From Achromobacter xylosoxidans (GTDB lineage Bacteria; Pseudomonadota; Gammaproteobacteria; Burkholderiales; Burkholderiaceae_B), in the NCBI RefSeq assembly GCF_002192695.1, contig NZ_MTLG01000125.1, forward strand, positions 186,001 to 250,000: DNA of 64,000 nucleotides, read 5' to 3'. Under the pieces are notes generated by a model. That model had not been told where the DNA came from. It was given only the letters and a program-made list of their open reading frames with translations, and did not search any database. Numbering within the stretch: the stretch's first letter is position 1; each line of letters starts with the position of its first letter. The position numbers were made by a program, and so were the translations under genes. Shown in pieces: positions 44,985 to 52,954 of the stretch.

Positions 44985-46181
44985 CTATCGGGCCAGGGCG
45001 CGCAGTCCCTCGAGCAGCCGGTCGATTTCCGCGTCGTTGGTCAGATAGCTGACCGAGGCCCGCGCAATCTGCGTCAGGCCGCGCGCCTGCATGTCCAGCG
45101 GGGTATAGGACACGCCGTTGCTGCCGATGGTGATGCCCTGCGCCGCCATGGCGCGTTGCACGGATACGGCGTCCTGGTCGGCGAAGTTGAAGGACACCAG
45201 GCCCGAGCGTTCGCGGCCCTGGTCCAGCACCGTGATGCCGGGGATGGTTGCCAGTTCGGTCCGCAGGGCCTGGGCCGTGGCGGCGATGCGCGCGCGGATG
45301 GCCGGCAGGCCGATGTCCAGGGCTTCCTGCAAGGCGTTGGCCAGGCCGCAGCGCAGCGCCAGCGAGGCCTCCGCCGATTCCAGGCGGGCGGCGTCCTGGC
45401 GCAGCATGGGCTCGCCGTCCACGCCCAAGGGCGCGGAATGAGTGTCGACGAAGGCGGGCGTGAGCCGGTCCAGGAAAGCGCGCCGCACATACAGCAGGCC
45501 GGTGCCGCGCGGACCGCGCAAGGCCTTGCGCCCGGCCCCGCTCAACACGTCGCAGCCAATTTGCGCCACGTCCACCGGCAACTGGCCGACGGCCTGCGCC
45601 GCATCCACGAAGTACGGGATGCCGTGGCGGCGCGCCACGCTGCCGACGGCGGCGGCGGGATTGATCAGGCCGCCATTGGCCGGCAGCCAGGTCAGCGCAA
45701 TCAGGCGCACCCGTTCATCCAGCATGGCCTCCAGCGCCTGCGCATCGACGCAGCCGCTATCGTCCGAAGGAATGGTCTCCAGCGTGGCGCCGGCACGCTG
45801 CGCCGTGAGCCGCATGGTGGCCAGATTGCCGCCCCATTCGTGACGGCCCACCAGGATGCGGTCGCCGGCGCGCCATGGTTCCAGCGCCGCGAAAGCCGCG
45901 CCCCAGCCGGGGGAGTTGCCGCCGGTCAGCGCGATTTCGCCTGGGTCCGCGTTGAGCAGCCGGGCCGCCAGCGCGCGGGCCTTTTCGGTCAGTTCCCGGG
46001 ATGTGACGCCCGCTTCCATCGGACCCTGCGTGGCTTCGCGCTGCAGATGCGCGTGGATGGCTTGCAGTGTCGCGGCCGAGGGCAGCGATGCGCCGGCGTG
46101 ATTGAAGTGGACAGTGGTTTGCGTGCCCGGCGTGTGGGCGCGCAACGCTTCCACGGCGCTGGGGGTCAAGGGGGCGGACAT
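44985..46181 (-). CDS. Class V PLP-dependent aminotransferase (NifS/isopenicillin-epimerase-like)
   Basis: 398 residues from ATG at 46181 (GGAG 6 bases upstream). Substrate/cofactor landmarks: VHFNHAGASLPS at the N-terminus, LTGGNSPGWGAAF, FVDAAQAVGQLPVDV (PLP-nitrogen Asp) and SGAGRKALRGPRGTG (Schiff-base Lys). The desulfurase-type active-site Cys loop is absent, so it is probably not an IscS/SufS. It lies 17 bases after a RidA-family gene, whose product removes the reactive enamines PLP enzymes release. Reaction unknown. Confidence 0.85.
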   Translation of the reverse strand: MSAPLTPSAVEALRAHTPGTQTTVHFNHAGASLPSAATLQAIHAHLQREATQGPMEAGVTSRELTEKARALAARLLNADPGEIALTGGNSPGWGAAFAALEPWRAGDRILVGRHEWGGNLATMRLTAQRAGATLETIPSDDSGCVDAQALEAMLDERVRLIALTWLPANGGLINPAAAVGSVARRHGIPYFVDAAQAVGQLPVDVAQIGCDVLSGAGRKALRGPRGTGLLYVRRAFLDRLTPAFVDTHSAPLGVDGEPMLRQDAARLESAEASLALRCGLANALQEALDIGLPAIRARIAATAQALRTELATIPGITVLDQGRERSGLVSFNFADQDAVSVQRAMAAQGITIGSNGVSYTPLDMQARGLTQIARASVSYLTNDAEIDRLLEGLRALAR

Positions 46182-46198
46182 GGCGGCTCCGGCTGGAA

Positions 46199-46672
46199 TC
46201 AGGCTTGCGTGAGCGCGATGACGGCTTCGATCTCGACCGACACGCCCTGCGGCAGGGACGCCACGCCGACGGCGCTGCGCGCATGGCGGCCGGCGTCGCC
46301 AAAGACCTCGACCATCAGGTCCGAGGCGCCGTTGGCGATGGCGCTCTGGCGGTTGAATTCCGGGGTGCTGGCCACGAATACCCCCAGCCGCACCACGCGG
46401 GCCACGCGGTCCAGCCTGTCGCCGGTGGCGGCGGCGATCTGCGACAGCAGGCCCAGCGCCGACAGGCGCGCCGCTTCCACCCCGTCGGCATCGGAAACCT
46501 GGTCGCCCAGGCGGCCCAGATAGGCGGCCTTGCCGTCCTTGCGGGAGATCTGGCCGGAGATGTACAGCAGATTGCCTTCCTGCACGAAGGGCACGTAATT
46601 GGCGGCGGGCGCGGCGGCGGCTTCGAGGGTCAGGCCAAGTTCGGCCACGCGGCCGGAGATCGAGCGGGTCAT
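46199..46672 (-). CDS. RidA/YjgF-family protein
   Basis: 157 residues, the longer YjgF-like subgroup. Core motifs: LLYISGQISRKDG, RVVRLGVFVAST, FGDAGRHARSAVGVASLPQGVSVEIEAVIAL (in blocks). The arginine of RHARSAVGV is the position of the catalytic arginine of RidA deaminases. Such trimeric proteins hydrolyse enamine/imine intermediates formed by PLP enzymes; the class V enzyme just downstream is the natural partner. GGAG lies 6 bases before the ATG. Confidence 0.88.
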   Translation of the reverse strand: MTRSISGRVAELGLTLEAAAAPAANYVPFVQEGNLLYISGQISRKDGKAAYLGRLGDQVSDADGVEAARLSALGLLSQIAAATGDRLDRVARVVRLGVFVASTPEFNRQSAIANGASDLMVEVFGDAGRHARSAVGVASLPQGVSVEIEAVIALTQA

Positions 46673-46768
46673 GAGGGGCTCCAGATATGGAAAGGAAGGG
46701 CAAGCCTCATGCTATCGGCCGCTGCCGGCCCTGACCAATCAATTTTCGCGCAGTACACATGAGTAAAA

Positions 46769-47683
46769 CTAATGTGTGTCGTCCTGCTGCGCGGCAGCCT
46801 GCGCCAGCCATGCGTGGAAGCGCTCTGCCGCGTCGCCAAGTGCGCCGCGCGGCGTCACGAACCACCAGCCGATGCGGGGAGCTTCGAGCGCGGCGTCCGG
46901 CAGGGCCTCCACCAGCGCGCCGCTGGCGAGCTGGGCGGCGATAAGGCGGTGGCGCCCCATCGCCATGCCTTGCCCCGCCAGCGCGGCTTCCACGACGATG
47001 TTGTAGTCGTGCAGGCGCACGGGCCGAACGCCGCCCAGGTCCACGCCATGATGCCGGGCCCAGGCGTCCCATTCGAAGGGATGGCGAGCATGCGAGGCCA
47101 GCAACGGGAATCGCAGCAGATCCTGCGGCGTGCGCGGGCGTTTCCTGCCCGCGATCAGCGCGGGTGCGCAGACCACCGACAGCCGCTCCGCCATGATCAG
47201 CCGCGCCCGCACGCCGGGCCACACGCCGCGCCCATAGCGGATGGCGACGTCGACCTCGCCGCCCGCAACGTCCGCCAAGCCGATATCGGGCTGCAATTGG
47301 AGATCGATGTCGGGATGGGCGGCGGCGAACGCCGCCAGGCGCGGCGCCAGCCAGCGCGTGGCGAACGAGGCCAGCAGCCCGACGCGCAGCGTCTGCCGCG
47401 CCATTTCGGGCGCTCGGACCTCGTCGGTACCCTGGCGCAGCAGCTCGAAGGCCGCATGCACGCGCTCGTAATAGGCCTGACCCGCCGCGGTCAGCGCCAC
47501 GGCGCGGGTGCGCCGCTCGAACAGCGTCACGCCCAGTTCCGTTTCCAGGCGCTGGATATGGTGGCTGATGGCGCTCTGCGTCACGAAGAGTTCCTGCGCG
47601 GCCAGGGAAAAGCTCATGCGCCGCGCGGCCGCTTCAAAGGCGCGCAGGGAAACCAGGGCAGGCAGGGATCGCGCGGAACGCAT
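46769..47683 (-). CDS. LysR-family regulator, GcvA-like
   Basis: 304 residues from ATG at 47683. LPALVSLRAFEAAARRMSFS and TQSAISHHIQRLETELGVTLF form the HTH with the GcvA-type opening, followed by the effector domain (LRVGLLASFATRWLAPRLA). It is on the same strand and 96 bases ahead of the RidA and aminotransferase genes, so it may be the first gene of that unit and regulate it. Earlier in-frame starts run into the terminator region of tRNA-Asn and are rejected. Confidence 0.87.
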   Translation of the reverse strand: MRSARSLPALVSLRAFEAAARRMSFSLAAQELFVTQSAISHHIQRLETELGVTLFERRTRAVALTAAGQAYYERVHAAFELLRQGTDEVRAPEMARQTLRVGLLASFATRWLAPRLAAFAAAHPDIDLQLQPDIGLADVAGGEVDVAIRYGRGVWPGVRARLIMAERLSVVCAPALIAGRKRPRTPQDLLRFPLLASHARHPFEWDAWARHHGVDLGGVRPVRLHDYNIVVEAALAGQGMAMGRHRLIAAQLASGALVEALPDAALEAPRIGWWFVTPRGALGDAAERFHAWLAQAAAQQDDTH

Positions 47684-47773
47684 AGGGACAGGCGAAGTCG
47701 TGACGAGGGAATGCGCATCATCGTACGCCGCGCACGCCTCGGCAAACAGGCCGCGTGCGCCGCGTTCCAATGC

Positions 47774-47799
47774 AAAAGGCCCGCAACAAGTTGCGGGCC
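47774..47799 (-). terminator. Intrinsic terminator after tRNA-Asn
   Basis: On the minus strand GGCCCGCAAC (47799-47790) pairs with GTTGCGGGCC (47787-47778), followed by TTTT. It lies 18 bases after the CCA end of the tRNA. Confidence 0.85.
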
Positions 47800-47817
47800 C
47801 TTCAGTACTGCATTCTT

Positions 47818-47893
47818 TGGCTCCCCGAGCTGGGCTCGAACCAGCGACCTGCGGATTAACAGTCCGTCGCTCTACCGACTGAGCTATCGGGGA
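47818..47893 (-). tRNA. tRNA-Asn (GTT)
   Basis: 76 bases including encoded CCA (47818-47820). Acceptor stem TCCCCGA (5', 47893-47887) pairs with TCGGGGA. The D-arm is AGCTCAGTCGGTAGAGC, the anticodon loop CTGTTAATC with GTT, and the T-loop GGTTCGAGCCC. All canonical positions are present. Confidence 0.97.
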
Positions 47894-48060
47894 ACAGGTA
47901 GAGGGGGCGAATTATGCACAAAAAAACGGAAGAATGCAAAACGGGGCGGACGCAACGCGTCGACGCGCTGAATATTTGCCTGTCTCACCAGGACGCGAGT
48001 GCATGCAGTGGGCATCTGCCGTATCGAAAAGCAGCCAAACCGGGCGCAGTACAAGTGGGG

Positions 48061-48267
48061 TCAGGCAGGAGCGATTCCTCTCAGCGGCGACGGTGGGCCA
48101 GCTTCTTCAATGGCCCCTTGCCGGATACCCGTGCTTCCACTGGTAATGGCACGTAACCCGTATTCGGTGAGTATCAGTTCCCGAACCTGGATTACCGCGC
48201 CCGGCCGGGAAATTAGCCGGGATCCCTTGAAGAATGCTTCAGGTTTCTTGCTGGTGGCAGCGTTCAT
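48061..48267 (-). CDS. Small hypothetical protein coupled to the GAF protein
   Basis: 68 residues, opening MNAATSKKPEAFFKGSRL, with VIQVRELILTEYGLRAIT in the middle; cationic (about +4), no membrane helix. The ATG comes one base after the TGA of the GAF gene (TGATATG), and AAAGG lies 7 bases upstream, so translation probably restarts there. Codons rare in this genome (CTA, ATA, TTA, AGA) occur in this short frame, unlike neighbouring genes, which points to a foreign origin. I do not recognise the family. It could be spurious, but the start signal and coupling favour a real gene. Confidence 0.5.
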   Translation of the reverse strand: MNAATSKKPEAFFKGSRLISRPGAVIQVRELILTEYGLRAITSGSTGIRQGAIEEAGPPSPLRGIAPA

Positions 48268-48268
48268 A

Positions 48269-49027
48269 TCAATACCTTTTGCTGACGAAGTCGCTGATCG
48301 CTTTGGTGCCGGTGCCTACGATTTCCGCAACGTCGTTGCGTTCGAAAAGCGCACGGTCGCTCGAGTCCAGGTAGATCACGCCTATGGGATGTTGGCCTGA
48401 ACGGTCCAGGACGGGCACCGCCATAGCCGAATAGCGGCCGGGTCCAAGACGGCGGGCCTGGGCCGCGGTATACCCCCATTCAAGCACTAGTGCCGTGCGG
48501 AGTTGATCTTCCGTTCTGTGCTGGCTGGACATCACCAGTGGTGTCTTGCTGCGGACAGCTCTGCCCGCGATGCCGGTGTGCACGGGAAAGGTTCGTCCTG
48601 CACCCTCGCCGCCAGCGCCCGCGTAGTTGATGATCTGCTCGATTTCCTGCGGTTCATGAACGGGAGGAACGACCCGGTGGAAGGTGGTGCGAAGGTCGGT
48701 TCCACATTTGCGCTTGTCGCACCATTCGGCAAGCATGGTGTGCATCGTGGAGACTGCTGCATCGAGACCTTCGTGGACGGCGTCCGGTCCATCCATGTCG
48801 TCTTCGGCGCGTGCAGCAGCCACGCGAACCAGCGCAGCCAGAATCAGCCAGACGCTGGTGGCGGCTGTCAGGCCGAACATCCAGGGCTCAAACAGCGGTT
48901 CGCGCCAGCTCTTCACCGCGGCGGTTCCGGCGACGAGGAGTGGCGGCCCGTTGAACAGGACTTCTCTAGGCCACCTCTTTTGCCAGAGGCGCTTTTGCCG
49001 CACGCCGGGGAGATGATTTGTCTGCAT
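48269..49027 (-). CDS. Membrane-anchored GAF-domain protein
   Basis: 252 residues from ATG at 49027; AGGAGG lies 11 bases upstream. A basic N-terminus (RQKRLWQKRWPRE) precedes two hydrophobic stretches, VLFNGPPLLVAGTAAV and MFGLTAATSVWLILAALVRVAAA, a probable hairpin in the membrane. From about residue 95 a cytoplasmic GAF-like domain follows: TGIAGRAVRSKTPLVMSS, YSAMAVPVLDRSGQHPIGVIYLDSSDRALF. GAF domains bind small ligands such as cyclic nucleotides or haem. No enzymatic output domain is attached. It lies between two tRNA genes, with a 68-residue protein immediately downstream. Function unknown. Confidence 0.75.
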   Translation of the reverse strand: MQTNHLPGVRQKRLWQKRWPREVLFNGPPLLVAGTAAVKSWREPLFEPWMFGLTAATSVWLILAALVRVAAARAEDDMDGPDAVHEGLDAAVSTMHTMLAEWCDKRKCGTDLRTTFHRVVPPVHEPQEIEQIINYAGAGGEGAGRTFPVHTGIAGRAVRSKTPLVMSSQHRTEDQLRTALVLEWGYTAAQARRLGPGRYSAMAVPVLDRSGQHPIGVIYLDSSDRALFERNDVAEIVGTGTKAISDFVSKRY

Positions 49028-49175
49028 GGGGAACCGCGCCTCCTGAGGCCAGAACTTGGCGCGATTGTAGGCAGCGATTTCGAGGAAAAGCCGGTTTTCG
49101 GGATACGGGATCGCGTAAATAGGACAAAGCGCAATGGGCTGGCTTGGCCCCAGGTTTTCCGTTCCTGAAGCAGGC

Positions 49176-49214
49176 AATAAAAAACCCGCGCCGTCATAGC
49201 CGGAGCGGGTTTTC
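49176..49214 (-). terminator. Intrinsic terminator after tRNA-Thr
   Basis: On the minus strand AAAACCCGC (49213-49205) pairs with GCGGGTTTT (49189-49181), extended inward by CCGGC/GCCGT-like pairing, then TTTTTATTG. It lies 34 bases after the tRNA end. Confidence 0.85.
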
Positions 49215-49247
49215 AGACCGCCCGTGGACGGATCTGCATCTGGAATT

Positions 49248-49323
49248 TGGTGCCGGTGAAAGGAATCGAACCCTCGACCTTCTCATTACAAGTGAGCTGC
49301 TCTACCAACTGAGCTACACCGGC
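49248..49323 (-). tRNA. tRNA-Thr (TGT)
   Basis: 76 bases including encoded CCA (49248-49250). Acceptor stem GCCGGTG (49323-49317) pairs with CACCGGC. D-arm AGCTCAGTTGGTAGAGC, anticodon loop CTTGTAATG with TGT, T-loop GGTTCGATTCC. Canonical throughout. Confidence 0.97.
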
Positions 49324-49390
49324 GCTGCGTGCCAGGGGCACGCGAAGGGCTGCATTGTAATGAAAAAAACGCAGACCTTGCGTGGGCGCC

Positions 49391-49840
49391 TTATTTGACG
49401 ATGGTCAGGCGCGGACGCTTGGGTTCGTCGTCGTCTCCGCCGTCGTCGCCGGGGGCGGCGTCGGCGTCGGAGCCTTCGGGCGCGGCGGTGGCCGTCGCGC
49501 CCTGGGCGCCTGCTTCCGGCGGTTCGTAGGGCTGCACTTCGAAGCCCATGCCGGCGCCGGTTTCGCGCGCGTAGATGGCGCTGACGGCGCCCACCGGAAC
49601 GTAGACGTTTTCGGTCACGCCGCTGAAGCGGGCCTGGAATTCGATGAATTCGTTGCCCAGCGTCAGCCGGTTGGTGGCCAGCGTGCCCACGTTCAGCGTG
49701 ATCTGGCCGTCGCGCACATGGGCGACGGGCACCATGGTGTGCTCGTCGACCTGCACGGTGATGTAGGGCGTGTAGCCGTTATCGGTGCACCATTCGTGCA
49801 GCGCGCGGATCAGGTACGGTTTGGTCGAAGTTTCACCCAT
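49391..49840 (-). CDS. sspB: ClpXP protease specificity-enhancing factor SspB
   Basis: 149 residues from ATG at 49840 (a GTG one codon earlier is also in frame). TKPYLIRALHEWCTDNGYTPYITV and HVRDGQITLNVG, with LTLGNEFIEFQARFSGV, are the conserved substrate-binding fold. The acidic linker DADAAPGDDGGDDDE leads to the C-terminal tail PKRPRLTIVK, which docks on the ClpX zinc-binding domain. It delivers ssrA-tagged proteins to ClpXP. It follows sspA by 12 bases. Confidence 0.93.
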   Translation of the reverse strand: MGETSTKPYLIRALHEWCTDNGYTPYITVQVDEHTMVPVAHVRDGQITLNVGTLATNRLTLGNEFIEFQARFSGVTENVYVPVGAVSAIYARETGAGMGFEVQPYEPPEAGAQGATATAAPEGSDADAAPGDDGGDDDEPKRPRLTIVK

Positions 49841-49852
49841 CACGCAACAGCC

Positions 49853-50464
49853 TTAGCGACGCATCACTTTTTCCGAAGGCGTCAGCGCTTCGATGTAGGC
49901 CGGACGCGAGAAGATGCGTTCGGCGTACTTTTGCAGCGGAGCCGCGTTCTTGGGCAGTTCGATGCCGTAGTGGTCCAGGCGCCACAGCAGCGGAGCCACG
50001 GCCACGTCGAGCATGGAGAATTCCTCGCCCAGCATGTACTTGTTCTTCAGCAGCATGGGGGCCAGCTGGGCCAGGCGGTCGCGGATGTTCTGGCGGGCGT
50101 TGGCCAGCTTCTTCTCGTCGGGCTTGGCGCTGCGGTCTTCCAGCGTCGAGACGTGGACGAACAGTTCCTTCTCGAAGTTGTAGAGGAACAGGCGGGTGCG
50201 GGCGCGCATGACCGGGTCGGCGGGCATCAGCTGGGGATGCGGGAAGCGCTCGTCGATGTACTCGTTGATGATGTTCGACTCGTACAGAACCAGGTCGCGT
50301 TCGACCAGAATGGGCACTTGACCGTACGGGTTCATCACCGAGATGTCTTCGGGCTTGTTGTACAGGTCGATGTCGCGGATCTCGAAATCCATGCCTTTTT
50401 CGAACAACACGAAGCGGCAGCGTTGCGAAAACGGACACGTGGTTCCGGAATAGAGCACCATCAT
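49853..50464 (-). CDS. sspA: Stringent starvation protein A (GST-fold)
   Basis: 203 residues, thioredoxin-like N-terminal GST domain (LYSGTTCPFSQRCRFVLFEKGM; GQVPILVERDLVLYESNIINEYIDE in two blocks) and all-helical C-terminal domain. SspA binds RNA polymerase rather than glutathione and aids stress and virulence gene expression. The pairing sspA-sspB directly behind the cytochrome bc1 operon is typical of betaproteobacteria. A terminator (50484-50524) separates it from petC. Two tandem ATGs exist at 50464 and 50461. Confidence 0.93.
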   Translation of the reverse strand: MMVLYSGTTCPFSQRCRFVLFEKGMDFEIRDIDLYNKPEDISVMNPYGQVPILVERDLVLYESNIINEYIDERFPHPQLMPADPVMRARTRLFLYNFEKELFVHVSTLEDRSAKPDEKKLANARQNIRDRLAQLAPMLLKNKYMLGEEFSMLDVAVAPLLWRLDHYGIELPKNAAPLQKYAERIFSRPAYIEALTPSEKVMRR

Positions 50465-50483
50465 GGCGGTAAGTCCTTTATTG

Positions 50484-50524
50484 AAAAACGAAAGGCCAGC
50501 GCCTTAATCTAGCAGGCGCTGGCC
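50484..50524 (-). terminator. Intrinsic terminator after petC
   Basis: On the minus strand GGCCAGCGCC (50524-50515), an 11-base loop and GGCGCTGGCC (50503-50494) are followed by TTTCGTTTTTC. It divides the cytochrome bc1 operon from sspAB. Confidence 0.85.
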
Positions 50525-50616
50525 CCAATTGCCAGGCGGGATAGGCGTACAGCCCTATCCGCCGATTCCGTCCCTATTTGTAATAAGTGACGGATAAACC
50601 TGGCGGGGCGTTGCGG

Positions 50617-51468
50617 TTAGCGCACGTGTTTCCAGTACGAGGCATTGAGGCGCCAGGTAACCAGGAAGAACAGCAGCAGGAACAACATGACACCGACGCC
50701 GAGACGGACGCGGAATGTCTGGACGGGTTCGGCCATCCAGGACATGAACGCGGTCAGGTCGGCGACGTCGTTGTCGTATGTTGCGACTTGGGCCGGGTTG
50801 GCGGCCTTGAATTTGGCATCGAAGGTGGCATGGCCGTGGTAGTTGGCTACCGGTTCGGCCTTGACCGTGGCAAAACCCTGTGCATCGTACACCGTGGTGA
50901 CGCGTTCCCAGGTTTTGGGGGCGTCCGCCTTGCCTTCGACCTCGTGCATGGCGACGGTCGTGAGTTCGCGCGGACCCTGCACTTCCCAGAGGGCGTGGGG
51001 CATGCCCACGGCCGGGAAGACCAGGTTGTTCCAGCCCGTGGCGCGCGACGTGTCGCGGTAGAAGGTGCGCAGGTAGGTGTAGATGTAGTCGGCGCCCGAG
51101 GGGCCGGCGTTCACGGATTTGGCGCGCGCGATCACGGACAAGTCCGGGGGCGTCGTGCCGAACCACTGCTTGGCGTCCTTCGGGGTCATGGCGACGTTCA
51201 TCATGTCGCCGACCTTTTCGCCGGTGAACAACAGGCTTTCCTTGATTTGCTGGTCGGTCAGCCCGATGTCCTTGAGCTTGTTGTAGCGCATCGAGGACGC
51301 GCTATGGCAGTTCAGGCAGTAGTTGACGAACAGCTTGGCTCCGTTCTGCAGCGACGACATGTCGTTGACGCGGTACGGGGCCTTGTCCAGGGGGTAGCCG
51401 CCTCCGGCGGCAAGGGTAACGGTACACGTGAGCATCAAGGCCACGGCACCAATCAGCTTCTTGATCAT
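50617..51468 (-). CDS. petC: Cytochrome c1
   Basis: 283 residues from ATG at 51468. N-terminal signal (IKKLIGAVALMLTCTVTLA), then the haem-c site FVNYCLNCHSASSMRY (CxxCH). The axial methionine is probably in the later VGMPHALWEVQG region. The C-terminal helix VRLGVGVMLFLLLFFLVTWRLNASYW anchors it. It accepts electrons from the Rieske protein and passes them to soluble cytochrome c. Third gene of petABC; the terminator lies 93 bases beyond. Confidence 0.95.
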   Translation of the reverse strand: MIKKLIGAVALMLTCTVTLAAGGGYPLDKAPYRVNDMSSLQNGAKLFVNYCLNCHSASSMRYNKLKDIGLTDQQIKESLLFTGEKVGDMMNVAMTPKDAKQWFGTTPPDLSVIARAKSVNAGPSGADYIYTYLRTFYRDTSRATGWNNLVFPAVGMPHALWEVQGPRELTTVAMHEVEGKADAPKTWERVTTVYDAQGFATVKAEPVANYHGHATFDAKFKAANPAQVATYDNDVADLTAFMSWMAEPVQTFRVRLGVGVMLFLLLFFLVTWRLNASYWKHVR

Positions 51469-51491
51469 GGTTAATCCGTTATCTGGTGGGC

Positions 51492-52880
51492 TCAGTGGGC
51501 GTGGAACGTGACGCGCTCGGGCACTTTCTTGAAGGTGCCCAGGCGGCTCCATACCGGCATCAGGAAGAAGAATGCCAGGTACAGCAGCGTGCCGATTTGC
51601 GACGTGATGTTCAACGGCGGACTGGGCGGCTGCGTACCGATGTAGCCGAGCACCAGGAAGTTGACCATGAAGATGCCGTAGATCCACTTGTGCCAGGTGG
51701 GGCGGTAGCGGATCGACTTGACCGGCGAATGGTCCAGCCACGGCAGGAAGAACAGGATGACGACCGTGCCGCCCATGGCGACCACGCCCCAGAACTTGGC
51801 GTCGATCACGCGCAGCAGCACGGCCACGACGATCAGGATGCCGGGGACGGCGATGCGCATGAAGCCCTTCAGGTTGCTCTTGACCAGCAGCGCGATGGCG
51901 CCCAGCACGGAAGCGCCCGCCAGCACCCAGGTGAACTCGTCGGTGGTGGCGCGCAGCATCGAGTAGAACGGCGTGAAGTACCAGACCGGCGCGATGTGCG
52001 GAGGTGTTTTCAGCGAGTCAGCAGGGATGAAGTTGTTGAACTCGAGGAAGTACCCGCCCATTTCCGGTGCGAAGAACACGATGAACGCGAACACCAGCAG
52101 GAAGCCGGCCACGCCCATCAGGTCATGCACGGAGTAGAACGGGTGGAACGGGATACCGTCCTTCGGGCGGCCGTACTTGTCCTTCGGGCCTTGCTTGATC
52201 TCGATGCCGTCCGGGTTGTTCGAGCCGACTTCGTGCAGCGCCACCAGGTGGGCCGCGACCAGGCCCACCAGCACCAGCGGGATGGCGATGACGTGGAAGG
52301 CGAAGAAGCGGTTCAGCGTGGCGTCCGACACGACGTAGTCGCCGCGGATCCAGATGGACAGCTCAGGACCGATGAAGGGAATGGCCGCGAACAGGTTCAC
52401 GATCACCTGCGCGCCCCAGTAGGACATCTGGCCCCAGGGCAGCAGGTAGCCGAAGAAGGCTTCCGCCATCAGACAGAGGAAGATCGCGACGCCGAAGATC
52501 CACACCAGCTCGCGCGGCTTGCGGTAGGAACCGTAAAGCAGCCCGCGCAGCATGTGCAGGTACACGACGACGAAGAACATCGACGCGCCGGTGGAGTGCA
52601 TGTAGCGCACCAGCCAGCCCCACGGGACTTCGCGCATGATGTATTCGACGGACTGGAACGCGCGTTCGGCGTCCGGCTTGTAGTGCATGACCAGGAAGAT
52701 GCCGGTCACGATCTGGAGCACCAGCACCAACAGGGCCAGTGAGCCAAAGAAGTACCAGAAGTTGAAGTTCTTCGGTGCGTAGTACTCGGACAGATGGGCT
52801 TTCCAGGTGGAGGTCACCGGGAAGCGCCGGTCCAGCCAGCCCAACAGGCCTGTCGTCTCGACGGTTTTCTCGCCAGCCAT
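51492..52880 (-). CDS. petB: Cytochrome b of the bc1 complex
   Basis: 462 residues, about eight helices. Haem-ligand pairs are visible: His in MHSTGASMFFVVVYLHML and in FHVIAIPLVLVGLVAAHLVALH. The Qo-site motif is PVWY (HIAPVWYFTPFY), the variant common in beta/gammaproteobacteria, not the mitochondrial-type PEWY. It oxidises ubiquinol at the Qo site and reduces quinone at Qi. Lies 74 bases behind petA and 23 before petC on the same transcript. Confidence 0.96.
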   Translation of the reverse strand: MAGEKTVETTGLLGWLDRRFPVTSTWKAHLSEYYAPKNFNFWYFFGSLALLVLVLQIVTGIFLVMHYKPDAERAFQSVEYIMREVPWGWLVRYMHSTGASMFFVVVYLHMLRGLLYGSYRKPRELVWIFGVAIFLCLMAEAFFGYLLPWGQMSYWGAQVIVNLFAAIPFIGPELSIWIRGDYVVSDATLNRFFAFHVIAIPLVLVGLVAAHLVALHEVGSNNPDGIEIKQGPKDKYGRPKDGIPFHPFYSVHDLMGVAGFLLVFAFIVFFAPEMGGYFLEFNNFIPADSLKTPPHIAPVWYFTPFYSMLRATTDEFTWVLAGASVLGAIALLVKSNLKGFMRIAVPGILIVVAVLLRVIDAKFWGVVAMGGTVVILFFLPWLDHSPVKSIRYRPTWHKWIYGIFMVNFLVLGYIGTQPPSPPLNITSQIGTLLYLAFFFLMPVWSRLGTFKKVPERVTFHAH

Positions 52881-52954
52881 GTAACGGCTCCTTCTCTCAC
52901 GTGGCGTAATGCGGATTTACTTACGTAGTTCGGGAAAAAAGCACGACGCGCGCG

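Noticed and set aside
47914..48156. Small plus-strand frames between tRNA-Asn and the coupled small gene
   Set aside because: No ribosome-binding sites, and partly antisense to the 68-residue frame.
47818..49323. Integrated mobile element between the two tRNA genes
   Set aside because: The position and codon use are suggestive, but no integrase, transposase or flanking direct repeat of a tRNA end was seen. Kept as a finding about the genes only.
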